DNA of 64,000 bases, from NCBI GenBank assembly GCA_907165135.1, contig OU015568.1, positions 12,470,501 to 12,534,500 of the forward strand. Reading direction: 5' to 3'. Source of the DNA: Oikopleura dioica. Lineage: Eukaryota > Chordata > Appendicularia > Copelata > Oikopleuridae. Made by a program: the position numbers and the translations under genes. Shown here piece by piece: positions 9,196 to 19,780 of the stretch; positions within the stretch are counted from its first letter, which is position 1, and each line of letters begins with the position of its first letter. The notes under the pieces are model-generated. The model made no database searches. It was not told the DNA's origin and was given only the letters and a program-made list of their open reading frames with translations.

Positions 9196-12055
9196 TTATT
9201 CAACAAGACGTTCAGTTTTCGAATCTTTTAGTACGTGTTTCGCAGATTCTGAATCTTCGTTTTTCGGAGGAGTTATTGCCAAGAATTGAGTAGGTACGAA
9301 TCCGACGTTCTGCGAGCTGATGATTTTCACCTTTTAGGAATCTCTTGATGTTTTATTGACGATAAATCAGATCCGTGGTTTTTGAAATGATAAGTGAGAT
9401 TCCTTCCTTGCTCCAGTTTTCATTCGAGCTATCCTCTAGCACTTCCAGTAGATCTCCTTTCTTGCACTTGACAGCATCAGGAAAGTCGTTGCCATTTGAA
9501 TCTAGGAAATTACTTTTATGGATGGTTCGAGTGACCCGATTATCGAAGAAAATCAAGAGCTTATTGGTTACCAGTGCCGTCAAAGTCGTAAAGCATTCGT
9601 CCCGATTTGGGTTCACGTTTTTTATTGGCATTTATCTCATCATCCGGAGAAGGCTCAGAGTTTGATAGTGCCGGCTCGATTTTTTCGTACAGGTGAAGAG
9701 ATTCCAGTTCAGAGACAAAAGAATCTGCCAAACTTCCTGAAGAAATTTGTAAGTAAAAATTGAAATTTACCCGAAAACTCCGTTTTAAATTTTAAACCTG
9801 TTTCTAACTTATTCGGGTCGTATGGCTCATCTGGCGCCTTGACAGGACTGGGCGGTGATTGAGAAGGTCTTGGACTTATTCGTATGTGAGGATTGTGTTT
9901 GAACTTTTCCGAGGCGGCTATAGCATGTTGTTACATGATTATTGCAAGCAGTAAAAATCATGCAGCTGCTTACCCGGGGATGTAAAGTTGGTTTGCGGCT
10001 CCGGTTTTGTCTGAAGGAATGTCGTAAAGATAATTTGTTATTCTGACGATTCTAGTGATAAGTGGTTGCTTCCTCTGACTCATTTTGATAAAATTTGCTC
10101 CTTGGTTCGATTTACGCGTTTCTCAGAATAAGGCAGCCAATCAGCGCTTGGCGCGAAGTTTGAACTGCCGCGCCCCGCGTTTTTGCGAATTAGGAGTCAA
10201 TTTCGAGTCAAAAAACTCTTTTTAATTATAAATCTACAACATTGACTTACTCTGGAAGAAGATCCAGTCGAGACTGACCCGTTTTTCGAATTGAGAAACA
10301 TTTTGGGCTGCTTATCGGCTGGAATGCTCCGTGGGTGATCCTTCTTTACGTTATCGATGATAAGCCGGTGTTCGGCGGAGATGACGTCTGGGAAAGAGTC
10401 CTTATCGTGGTAGCACACGCAGCCACAAGCCGCAGACACCAGACGAACGCTGAAAAAATATAACAATTAGAGAAAAATGAAATCAAGAAAGACTGCTATT
10501 TGAACTGCTCGAAATGACTTTTGACCTGTAAACTCACAGTATTTTTAATACGTTTAGAAAGAATTGTCGCCTTCGAGTAAATTCGATAAAAATCCTTTAT
10601 GGGCGAGGATTTGAAAGTTTGGACCCGATCAATTTTGCTTGAAAGGTACAGTCAAATCGGAAAGTTCATGAGTGGAATTATTGGTTTGCCTGAAACTCTT
10701 TCTTTTTAAGCGAAGCGTCGCAGTCAAATTCGAACGTTTTCGAAATTCGCTTTAGAAAAGCAAGTAGATCCTTTCAGAATCTCTTTTTGGTCCAGAAAAA
10801 TGCTAATGAATACTTGAATAGCTCTATCTTTCTTTATTTTCAGCGGAAGAGGGTCTTACCTCTCCGTGAGAGAGTCTTTGGCATTGAGCTGAATCTGATT
10901 GACTCTTTTCAGAAGGTCTTCGTGGAGATCTTCGAGATTAGAGCAAATTCGTGGGAGGTAGTCCTCGAACGAGTTTTGCTGCTCGATGTTGAAATCATTC
11001 ACCATGTCTGTGTAATCGTTTTCAGCCGTTTCCATGCTCGAAACTTTGTATTTTCTGAAAAAGGGTTTAATAAAAATTTTCAAAAGTAAAATGTGCTTTC
11101 TAACCTTTCTCGGGCGATTCTTTCTTCTTTACTCAGGACCCCTTTTCCAGACTTTTTTGGTCTTTCAAGGGTCAAAAGAAAGATCCATTTCGACTAAAAT
11201 CTGAGACCAAACACTCATTTTTTACATAATTAATTTCAAAAAGGACTGTTATTTTTCGTTCAAAGCTGCGTTTTTAATTGAAAAAATCTATCTATACCTT
11301 TAGAATTTTCATAAAAAATGGTAATTTCGACCCTTTTTTATTGTTCTTATCAAATTTCATCAGCGCTTCGTGAGTTTTCTTGTATTCGTTGAAGTAAAAC
11401 TCTAGCTTTTCTTCAGCCTTGATTCTTCTAGCCGCTTGAATATTGTGATCCTTGATGAATTTTTCGTTTCTTTCTTTGATCGCCGTTTTCGTTTTATGAA
11501 TTGTTTTGATGACATTTTTCTCCAGAGTTGTCGAAAGTTGAGTTCTAGCGTCGATTTCTTTTCGGGCAAAGAGAATGAAGCTTTCCAGGGGATAAAACGA
11601 GGATAAAGGAACATATGGCTGCTAAGAGCTTTTTGGTGACTGCTAATCCCCTCGCCTGTCATAGGTTTTCTCAAGGAATCCCTCCTGCTTTTTGGTCTTA
11701 GACCCGTTCTTCGAGTTTTTCTTGAGGGACCCCCACTGGCGCGCCCAGGAGAGGAACCCTTGAGCGTCTTGCCCGACTGGCGATGTTCAATGACTAGGAT
11801 TATGTTAAATTGTGGTCAGAAGAGCGTTTCTTTCTATTCACTCACCGAGCGAGTCCAGACGAGTCAGAAACGTTTTCGCGAACTTCAACGTCTGTTCCAC
11901 GTACACGCTGTAGAGCTCTTCCAATTGGCACAGTTTTCGTAAGTCAGATTCAACGATGCAGTTCAGTTCTTTTTCATGGGTTTAGTTTTATTCCTACGCA
12001 GGTAGAGAGCCCAAAGCTCGTGTAGAAAACCTGAGTCAGGGTCAAAGAAAACCAT
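9196..12055 (-). CDS. F-BAR and SH3 domain adaptor (CIP4/PSTPIP/Nostrin type)
   Basis: About ten exons. The N-terminal half is an F-BAR domain: CQLEELYSVYVEQTLKFAKT, a middle basic helix (FARKEIDARTQLSTTLEKNV) and METAENDYTDMVNDF. A linker with HRLIIDNVKKDHPRS follows, then a Ser/Pro-rich part, then a C-terminal SH3 (MLYDFDGTD, KKGDLLEVLED, NWSK, NVGFVPTQFL). The SH3 is complete only if the intron at 9331-9406 is GA-AG. A second non-GT intron seems needed near 11620-11680. Such proteins link membrane curvature to actin and endocytosis. The join of F-BAR to SH3 at about 10083-10270 uses GTAAGT and GAGTCAG in phase 0, but two adjacent genes cannot be excluded, since an ATG sits six bases above that acceptor. 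The start ATG at 12055 lies beside a repeated motif. Specific orthology unclear. Confidence 0.72.
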
Positions 12056-14293
12056 TTTTATTATTTAAAGCTCTTTCAGGCTCTTTCAGGCCTTCTACAC
12101 AGGCTACTGTGCCAAGAGTCGCGAAGATAGAAACGCGTTTTTAAGTCAAGTGGGTAGACAAAAAGTCGTCATAAGAGCATTACTGCGTCACTTTTTGACG
12201 CTTTCTCATTTTTCCTCCAGAAAATCAGATTTATCATCACTTTTTATTAATTTCTGTCAGTCCATTTCCTGGAAAATGACAAGGCAGCGCTCGCCAAGAC
12301 TTTTCCATTCTTTCAGTATCTGTCTCTTCTTCTTATCTCTGCTTGCAATAAAAATTTGTAAAAGCAAAACGAAAAACGCGTTAGTTTTAGTTTACGACTC
12401 TCGGACAACACGAGTGCTCGAGTTAATTTTAAGGGGTAGGGGCTTTTCGTAGCCTGTCGCCCATTTAATAGACCCTGTTGTAAAGGGGCACGATGACCTT
12501 GACGGGCAAAGAGGAAAAGAGAGGAGGAAGATCCTCTTCTTCCCATTTTGCCCTTTTGAGGTTTTATGACCACGGATAAGCAAAAATATTCTTTATTCGA
12601 CGAGGAAGAATTTCACGATTTCGAATTAATATTTTCGCATTTCCAAATTATACTCAATTCGTTAATTAAACCTCTTTTTCCGCCGCGAAGAGTACACATT
12701 TCCCATTTCCTAAATTGTCCAATTTCGGCCTTGTCGATCAACTTGTCTCTCCATTTGATGGAAGAGCTGCCATTTCCGACGAGTCGAGCCTAATCCGCTC
12801 GAAATCCGAGGCCTTCCTCCAGCTTTTCTTCCTTTCAAAAATACTTGATTCTTTCCGCATGGCCAGAGATCGAGTATTTCGCCAATTTCTAAGAAATTTC
12901 AATAAAGATTATTATTTACAGTCAAATATACAGACTGGACTCGGCAACCTAAATTTTAGGCCCTGACTCAGGTTTTCAACACAGAATGCCGAGCCCAATA
13001 CAAGCAATTGACAGTACAGACTTATACAGAGAAAATAGTAGAAAATATTCTATTTTGAAGCTCACTCTTTTGGTAAAGCTCGAACTTGATCTCAGTTAGT
13101 CACAGTGATTTAGTTACTCACATAGGTGCGAGGAAAAGGCCCATTTTCGCGTCTATAAAATTTTCGCGAAAATTTTATTTGAAAACTGCCCCTTGGGAGA
13201 ATTGTCAGCACCTGTTTCAAATTCAAAAACGAGCGGAGAGTAATTTTAATTTTATCGACCATTTTTCATTTTCGCTTGGTTGGGATTGGTCAAAAGAGAA
13301 ATATTGATTTATTTATTCCAAGGCTGAAATGTTCTCATTTTCGACAGAAAACGCCAGAAATTGACTGAAATTAACAATTTTTTGCGAGAGATAAAAAGAA
13401 AGAAAACGTCACGAAACGAACATTTTTTCGGTAAGAGAAAACAAATTTAATTACAGTCACCTTTTTCGCTTTTGTCTAATTTCGTCTTTGTTTCTCAAGA
13501 CTAGACAAATTTGAAGAAAAATAAAATACCGCGATTTTCTTCGATTTCTGAGATACCATTGTGGTCGCCTACGTAGTTCATAATTCAACAATTTTTCGTG
13601 TTTTTTAGTTATTACGTAATTGTTACGTCACTCGCTGCTCAGAAATCGGGAATCCGGTTGAGCTCAATGTTAGAATTTGATGGGTTGATGTCTAAATGCA
13701 ATTTTCTCATCAAATAAGAATCGAGAATGAAATTTGAAGATCTTATTGGACACGGTACGGAAAAAAGTGTCGAGTTGAAGATTTAGAAATTTTTACTTGC
13801 GAAAAGCAGGAAAAGTTAACATTAAAAATTCTTATAGAAATAAATTCTTATGGTTTACTGTCTTTTTTATGCAATTCCGTTTTTCAATTTTTCCCCTTTT
13901 GGGACAGAGCCAATAAAATGCGGACTAAAGTACTGAGAACAAAGAGGCGTGATTGCCAACAATCCGTCTCAAAAAGTTACTAATTTGACAGCTCATTTTC
14001 AATTTGATGGATCAGCCAGCTCCCATATACGATTTGTGTCCTTTTGAGTGGGTAATAGGTTTGAATCAAGAAGCCATTTTCGTATTAGACGGTGCTTTTC
14101 CCTTCTTTCGCTCAAAATTTGAAGGGAAAAAGGCTCTGGTCCAATAAGAAAATGCTCTGTTTATTCAAAACTAGTGCGCGATACTTGACTTCTGAGAATC
14201 TCAACTCAGCAACCTGTACGGAAAACTTGAGTCAGGGTTTCGAAGATCCCTGATGAAAAGCCGCGGAGCGGCGTCAGAAAATTACTATTTTAG
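12056..14293. other. Non-coding stretch upstream of the transposon nest
   Basis: AT-rich, with only short incidental ORFs and no conserved protein motif. It holds inverted copies of the motif CCTGACTCAGGTTTTC at about 12030 and 12963, with a third variant near 14226, and a direct repeat of GGCTCTTTCA near 12080. Nothing else is supported. Confidence 0.6.
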
Positions 14294-14888
14294 GATGAAT
14301 TACCATAAGAATTTTTGGGCCAAAATTTTTTTTCCCGAAATAACACTATATTCTGAGAGCCCATATCAGAATTAGTAAATTCCCAAAGTTCTAGCGTGCA
14401 ATGACGTCATTATGACGTCATTTATGATGATTTAAGGTTCAAAAAAGGTCTCAAAAGTTGAAACTTTTTGACCGTCTTTGAGAGGGTTTTTGTTTGAAAT
14501 ACATTTTTTTCTTTTCAGAATCTCATTCAGCATGAAAACTGAACAATTACCCGGCAAAATTTGATCGAACCGACCGGTATTATTTTTAACCGCCAAAAAA
14601 ACCGGTCGGTTAAGTCTGATATCGGACGGTTAAATGTCGGGTGATTGTTCAGTTTTTTATGCTGAACAAGATACCGTAAAGAAAAAATTTTATCTCAAAC
14701 AATAACCGTCTCAAAAACGGTTAAAAAAATTTGCCTATTTTGATGCTAAAAGCGTCTTTTCTGTCGTCATAATGACGTCATCGGGCGCTAGAACTTTGGC
14801 AATTCACTAATTCTGACATGGGCTTACAGAATATAGTGTTATCTCGGGAAAAAAATTTTTGCCCCAAAAATTCTTATGGTAATTCATC
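14294..14888. mobile_element. MITE family 1, copy A (595 bp, long inverted repeats, TSD TTAG)
   Basis: Ends GATGAATTACCATAAGAATT and its reverse complement; the arms stay similar for well over 100 bp (for example TGACGTCATTATGACGTCA on the left and its match on the right). The centre holds a smaller palindrome built on ACCGACCGGT. A 4-bp duplication TTAG flanks both ends (14290-14293, 14889-14892). No transposase ORF. Same family as 15789-16364. Confidence 0.85.
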
Positions 14889-15037
14889 TTAGTCTTTTCT
14901 TAAATTTTGGCGAAGCCGCTTAGTGGAAACACTTCAATCGTAAATAAATATTCTCAATTGTACATTCAACAATTGATATCTCCGATTGTTATTCACTCAC
15001 TCGCATATTTTTACTACGAGAGTTTCAATCACTTCTC

Positions 15038-15598
15038 GGGTGCGCGTCAGTTAAGGCGTTTTTGCCATTTGCGTCTTTTAAGGCATTGCGTCTTTTAAGG
15101 CACTTGCGTCAGTTAAGGCGCTGAAAAATGACTAGTGGAATTCTGATATCAACTAGGGTCTGCTAGATTTCTTGATAAAATATTTCTTTACCAATTCCTA
15201 GGGTAAGTGCCAGAGTTAATATTTTCTCAAGAAAATCTTTTTATATTCAGTTATAAGCTGAACTGCTGGTTAATGATTGAATTTGAAGTTTTTCGTGATA
15301 GAATAAATTTATTATTTGTAAAAATAAAGGTTCGACACTAAAATTTTAGTTAATTTTCTCAGATCGTTTTCGATGTATTTGAAATATCTGAAATTTAAAT
15401 ATTTTGAATACGCTGTTATATTTGAGATTGAAATGAGGAGAATTTCAAGGATAGTTACAATCGAGGTAATTTAGCAGACCCTAGTTGATATCAGAATTCC
15501 ACTAGTCATTTTCAGCGCCTTAACTGACGCAAGTGCCTTAAAAGACGCAATGCCTTAAAAGACGCAAATGGCAAAAACGCCTTAACTGACGCGCACCC
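15038..15598. mobile_element. Mutator-like non-autonomous element (561 bp, 9-bp TSD)
   Basis: Near-perfect inverted arms of about 130 bp beginning GGGTGCGCGTCAGTTAAGGC. Each arm has four spaced copies of a unit GCGTCNNTTAAGGC. The element is flanked on both sides by TCACTTCTC (15029-15037 and 15599-15607), a 9-bp target duplication, which is the hallmark of the Mutator superfamily. The interior (about 15180-15470) has no ORF. It lies between two copies of MITE family 1. Confidence 0.85.
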
Positions 15599-15788
15599 TC
15601 ACTTCTCAGTTACCCGGGCTTTAGTGTGTGTTTTAGCGTAAGAGTGCGCGTGTGTGCCTTAGGGGTAAACTAAAATTGCGATGACAGGAGCTCAGTTAGG
15701 AGCATTTTTGAGGGCGCCAAAACTCGAAAAAAAGATCAAGAACGAGATTTTTTAAATAGGAAAAAAATTGAAAAGAAAAATATTAAAA

Positions 15789-16364
15789 GATGAATTACCA
15801 TAAGAATTTTTTGGCCAAAAAAAATTTTTTTGAGAGAAGAACATATTCTGAAAGCCCAAGTCAAAATTAGTCGATTCACAAATTTCTAGGGCTACATGAC
15901 GTCATTATGACGTCATTAATTATTAATAAATGTCCGAAAAGGCTCCAAATTCATGAAACTTTGGAACGCTTTTTGAGGCGGTTTTTGCTGGAAATAGATT
16001 TTTCTATTGATGGCATGGTGTTCGCCATCAAAAACTACGTAGGGACCCGAGGTTTATTTTTCGAACCGACCGGTTTCAAAAATTGAACCGGTCGGTAATG
16101 GTTGATATTCAATGGTTTGATCCCGGGTCCCTACGTAGTTTTTCATGAAAAATCCGAATCCGTCGAGAAAAATATAATTTAAAAACGTTTTCGGCTCGAA
16201 AAAGCGTTCCAAAGACAAAATTTTCAAATCAGCCCGATGACGTCATAATGACGTCATCTGACCCTAGAATTCGGTGATTCTGTATAACTTTTTACGGGCT
16301 TTCAGAATATACAAATATCTCAAAAAAATTTTTTTCGCCCGAAAAATTCTTATGGTAATTCATC
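15789..16364. mobile_element. MITE family 1, copy B (576 bp, TSD AAAA)
   Basis: Same terminal sequence as the element at 14294 (GATGAATTACCATAAGAATT) and the same tandem TGACGTCA motifs inside the arms. The centre differs but again holds ACCGACCGGT and ACCGGTCGGT arms, with an extra inner hairpin around CTACGTAGGGACCCG. Flanked by AAAA on both sides. Its right end is about 76 bp upstream of the Kir channel ATG, so it forms part of that gene's promoter region. Confidence 0.85.
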
Positions 16365-16440
16365 AAAACGAAGTCGTTTAGACTGTCGAGAATAGCTGAA
16401 ATAGAAGAAAGAAGGCGAGTGCCCACCGCGCCACCGCTGC

Positions 16441-19003
16441 ATGACCCAAGGAGTTGGAAAAAACGGAAATATAAATGGCCAAGTTGCGCTACCCGTTGTA
16501 GAGGTACACAAGAAGCCACCCTGTAGATTCATCTCAAAGGTAAGAATTGCTGTTTTTGATAGATATTTGTGGAAATAAAGTAGGATGGGATTAAGTTGTA
16601 AATTCCAAATTTACCTGGCTCGTGAAATAAATCTAATTACCTCGGAATTAGCAGAGAGTCGATAGACTCAATTTTGCTTGGTGTAATCAATTTTAGTACA
16701 AGGTACGTCTGGTACGTCGTTATAACGCCAGATTTATGTCGTAAATTTTGAGAGAATCTGACGATTTTCCGAATAGATTCAGGATCCAACTAGATCCGGA
16801 ATTGCGGGTCATTCTTGAATTTTGATAATGATAAAGTTCACGAGTTGGAAGTCGTATTTCAAACAAAAACGCCTCGCCAGCACGTTATTACGTGAATTTC
16901 CAATTGTCCTTTAGCGTGGACAAACAGTACAAGAACACGCGATTGACAGTTGTAATTCATAGAAAAAGCAAATATCAAACAGTCGAAATAAAGGAAACAA
17001 AGTGCCCTTCACTAGTTTAGACATAAAATAACTCAAAATTCGGTATTTGGGAATTTCTTTCTAATGGATCATTTCTAGTCGGGTCGGTGCTCGATTGAAA
17101 ACTTGAACCAGCCACCATGGTTCTTTCGCTACATGGCAGATCCGCTGACGACCTGCATCGACTTGCGCTGGAGATATACGCTATTGATATTTGTGTTTCT
17201 ATACGTAGCTAGTTGGATGGTCTTCGCCGTTGTATATTACATTATTTCACTCATTCACGAAGATTTTCCATGGCAGGTTCCTTCCAACGCTGTGAGTAAG
17301 TATTTTTTCACTGTAATTACAATAGGGGAGTACAGTAACGAGACTTATTTCAGACTATACCAGTTGGCTGAACACCTGCGAGACACTTACAAATAACACG
17401 TGCGGAAACGAGACATTACTGGCATGCGCTAGCGACGAGTGCAGTCTACTAGAAGACTGCAGTAGCTGTCTGTCAGACGCGATCGAATGCGTGCGCAAAA
17501 TGAACGAGTACGAGGCCGCGGCGGGCGAGGATACTTGCTTCTCCGATATCAAAGATTTCACTTCCGCCGTATTATTCAGGTACTTTCCCACATCTTTAAG
17601 GAGGTAGATATCAAGAATAGGCATTTTCTGTCAGACTTTTCTCCCAAAGTTAAAATAATGACACCCTTATTTTACTTTGGAAACAAAAACTTTGAACCTT
17701 TCTTTATTTCCTATGGAAGCCGAAATTTCGATTTTCAAGAAAATTTTTAACAAAATTTTTCGTCAAAGATCGCTGACTTTCCGAAAATGGGCTTTTTGAC
17801 CACAATCGGAGGTGCCAGATTTGCATTGTAGCACCTCGAAAGCTCAAGAAATCCTAATTTTTGGCTTCCATAGGAAAGAGATAATTATCTGAAATAAATT
17901 TTGAGCAGAAAATAAGGGGGTCACTTTGTTAAAAATTTGAGAAAACACTGACAAGAAATCCGATTCTTGATATCTACCCCCTTAAGCCCGATACAGTAAC
18001 TGTTCAGTTATGAAACGCAAACAACTATCGGCTACGGTGGCCGACATCCAACAGAAAAGTGTCCCTCGGCAGTTTTCGCCGTCATGGTCCAATCCGTCCT
18101 GTCAACGATTATCGACGCTTTCGCCATCGGTTGGATCATCGCGAAAATTTCTCGGCCAAAAAAGAGAGCAGAGGTTCTATCCCTTCAGTTTCCCTGTTCT
18201 AAGAAATATTCAAGACGCTGCTGTTTTCGAACAAAGCAGTTATCAACATGCGCGACGGAAAGTTGTGCCTAATGGTTCGCGTTGGAAACTTGCGAAAATC
18301 GGTGCTGGTAGAAGCGAATATCAGAATGCAACTGGTGAGATCGCGGACGACTGAAGAAGGAGAACACATTCCTTTTGAACAAATTGATCTCGACATCGAC
18401 CTTGGGAATGATTCGGAGACGATATTCCTTGTCACGCCTCAAATTATCGTGCATCCGATTGAGGAAGACTCCGTAAGTGGAATCTTAATTTACTCCTTTT
18501 TACGGAAGATGTTAGCTTTTAGTCGCTATTTAATCATATTTTGAGTCCTTGTTGATTCCATTTTTAAGCCACTGTATGACATCGGCCCCGACGATTTGAA
18601 CAGCGACGCGTTTGAAGTGATCATCATCCTTGAAGGAATGGTCGAAGCCACTGGAGGCACAACTCAAGCTCGAGCGAGCTACATGCCAAACGAAATCGAG
18701 TGGGGCAACCGCTTCAAAAACGTCGTAACACGAGGACAGAAGGAAAAAGGTGAGCCCAGCTCAAGGGACTTTTCTTAATTGGCGTCTTTTAAGGTTACCT
18801 GATCAACTTCTCGCATTTTCACGAAACGTACCCGACCAAAAATCCGCCAAAATGCTCCGCCAAAGAAATGGATGAACTAGAAAACGCCGATAGTAGCGAC
18901 ATCTTTGCCGTAAGCAATCATCATCCTTTATGAATAATTTCGACAGTTATTATTTTAGATTGAAAAAAGTATAGAAAACGTGACCTCCACTAGCAGCAAC
19001 TGA
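16441..19003 (+). CDS. Inward rectifier potassium channel (Kir2/Kir3-like)
   Basis: Eight exons: 16441-16539, 17079-17295, 17354-17579, 18008-18173, 18215-18472, 18569-18749, 18794-18909, 18959-19003. The N-terminus carries the Kir motif RFISKSGRC. M1 is [19 protein letters not shown]. The pore is [21 protein letters not shown]2 has the rectification Asp ([10 protein letters not shown]), followed by the PIP2-binding PKKRAE. The C-terminal domain keeps the acidic residues linked with polyamine block ([16 protein letters not shown]), so strong inward rectification is expected. Unusually, the outer turret between M1 and the pore helix spans about 75-80 residues with eight cysteines (residues about 114-167) and three sequons (NYT, NNT, NET); family members have about 30. 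The subfamily looks closest to Kir2/Kir3. The intron at 17580-18007 contains a MITE. Confidence 0.92.
17600..17981. mobile_element. TTAA-flanked MITE (382 bp) in a Kir channel intron
   Basis: Terminal arms GG(A/G)GGTAGATATCAAGAAT in inverted orientation, flanked by TTAA on both sides (17596-17599, 17982-17985), as in piggyBac-type elements. Inner arms continue imperfectly (GGCTTCCATAGGAAA against its complement). It fills nearly the whole intron, starting 20 nt after the donor. No ORF. Confidence 0.75.
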
Positions 19004-19780
19004 AAAACCAGAAGAAAAAAATGAATCTACAAAAAGAAAAGTTCCGCATCGTTCCGCTACAAATCCTTCCTCTTTCTATCTCCCTTTCTCTTCATTCTTG
19101 CTTTAACTTTTCCTTCATCCTTCTTTACAATTTGAAATTTGATAAGCTTCCCGAGTCTCTTTTAAAAAGGAATCTTCTGATGAAAAGAAATCTCATGATC
19201 GCTGTACATACATTATGCTCAAAAAAGAACCTCTTATCTCCTCTTATCCTCCTCTTGGAAAGTAAAATTTATCAAAACAGACGACAAAACAAAGTTTTGT
19301 TTTTTTTTTCCAAGAGACATTCCAATCAATTCCCAATTACGGAAAATAATGAAAAAAATGACTTATAAAAGTAATTATACCTTATATATTTGTGAATACA
19401 GTATTTATTGAATTCATTGTCTATTCATTCTCTCGCTTTTTACGAGTTCTCATTATTGATTGCAAGTTTAGATCCCATCTACTAAAATCCAATAATGGCC
19501 TTAATTACAGTTGAAATTTTCAAAGAAGGCCGTTGCCTGGCAACGCATTTTACGACCCCCAGTTCCGTCATTTTTCCAAAACCGGACAAATAATAATTGT
19601 TTTCAATTTCAATCAGTAGCCTCGATCTACCGGTTGGCCACGGGCCCCCAAAACTTGATTGGCTTTAGGTCGCAGCTGTGGCCTAGCGCCACCGTTTTGA
19701 ATCTGAGAAATCGTGTTTATTTTCTTCCATTTTACGCTAAGAGAAACGCGACATTTTTGTAAAAAAATATTTTTATAGAA
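19004..19780 (+). other. Kir 3' flank and ARHGAP19 upstream region
   Basis: AT-rich; the first 400 bases are probably the Kir 3' UTR. The last bases are T-rich and end TTTTATAG two bases before the ARHGAP19 ATG, a likely trans-splice acceptor (19777-19778). No coding sequence seen. Confidence 0.5.

Noticed and set aside
12150-12966. Several 75-100 residue ORFs upstream of the F-BAR gene
   Set aside because: Mutually overlapping, low complexity, no conserved motif.
14294-16364. CRISPR-like or satellite array reading of the repeated units
   Set aside because: Units are arranged as inverted arms with target duplications, not as regular direct repeats with spacers.
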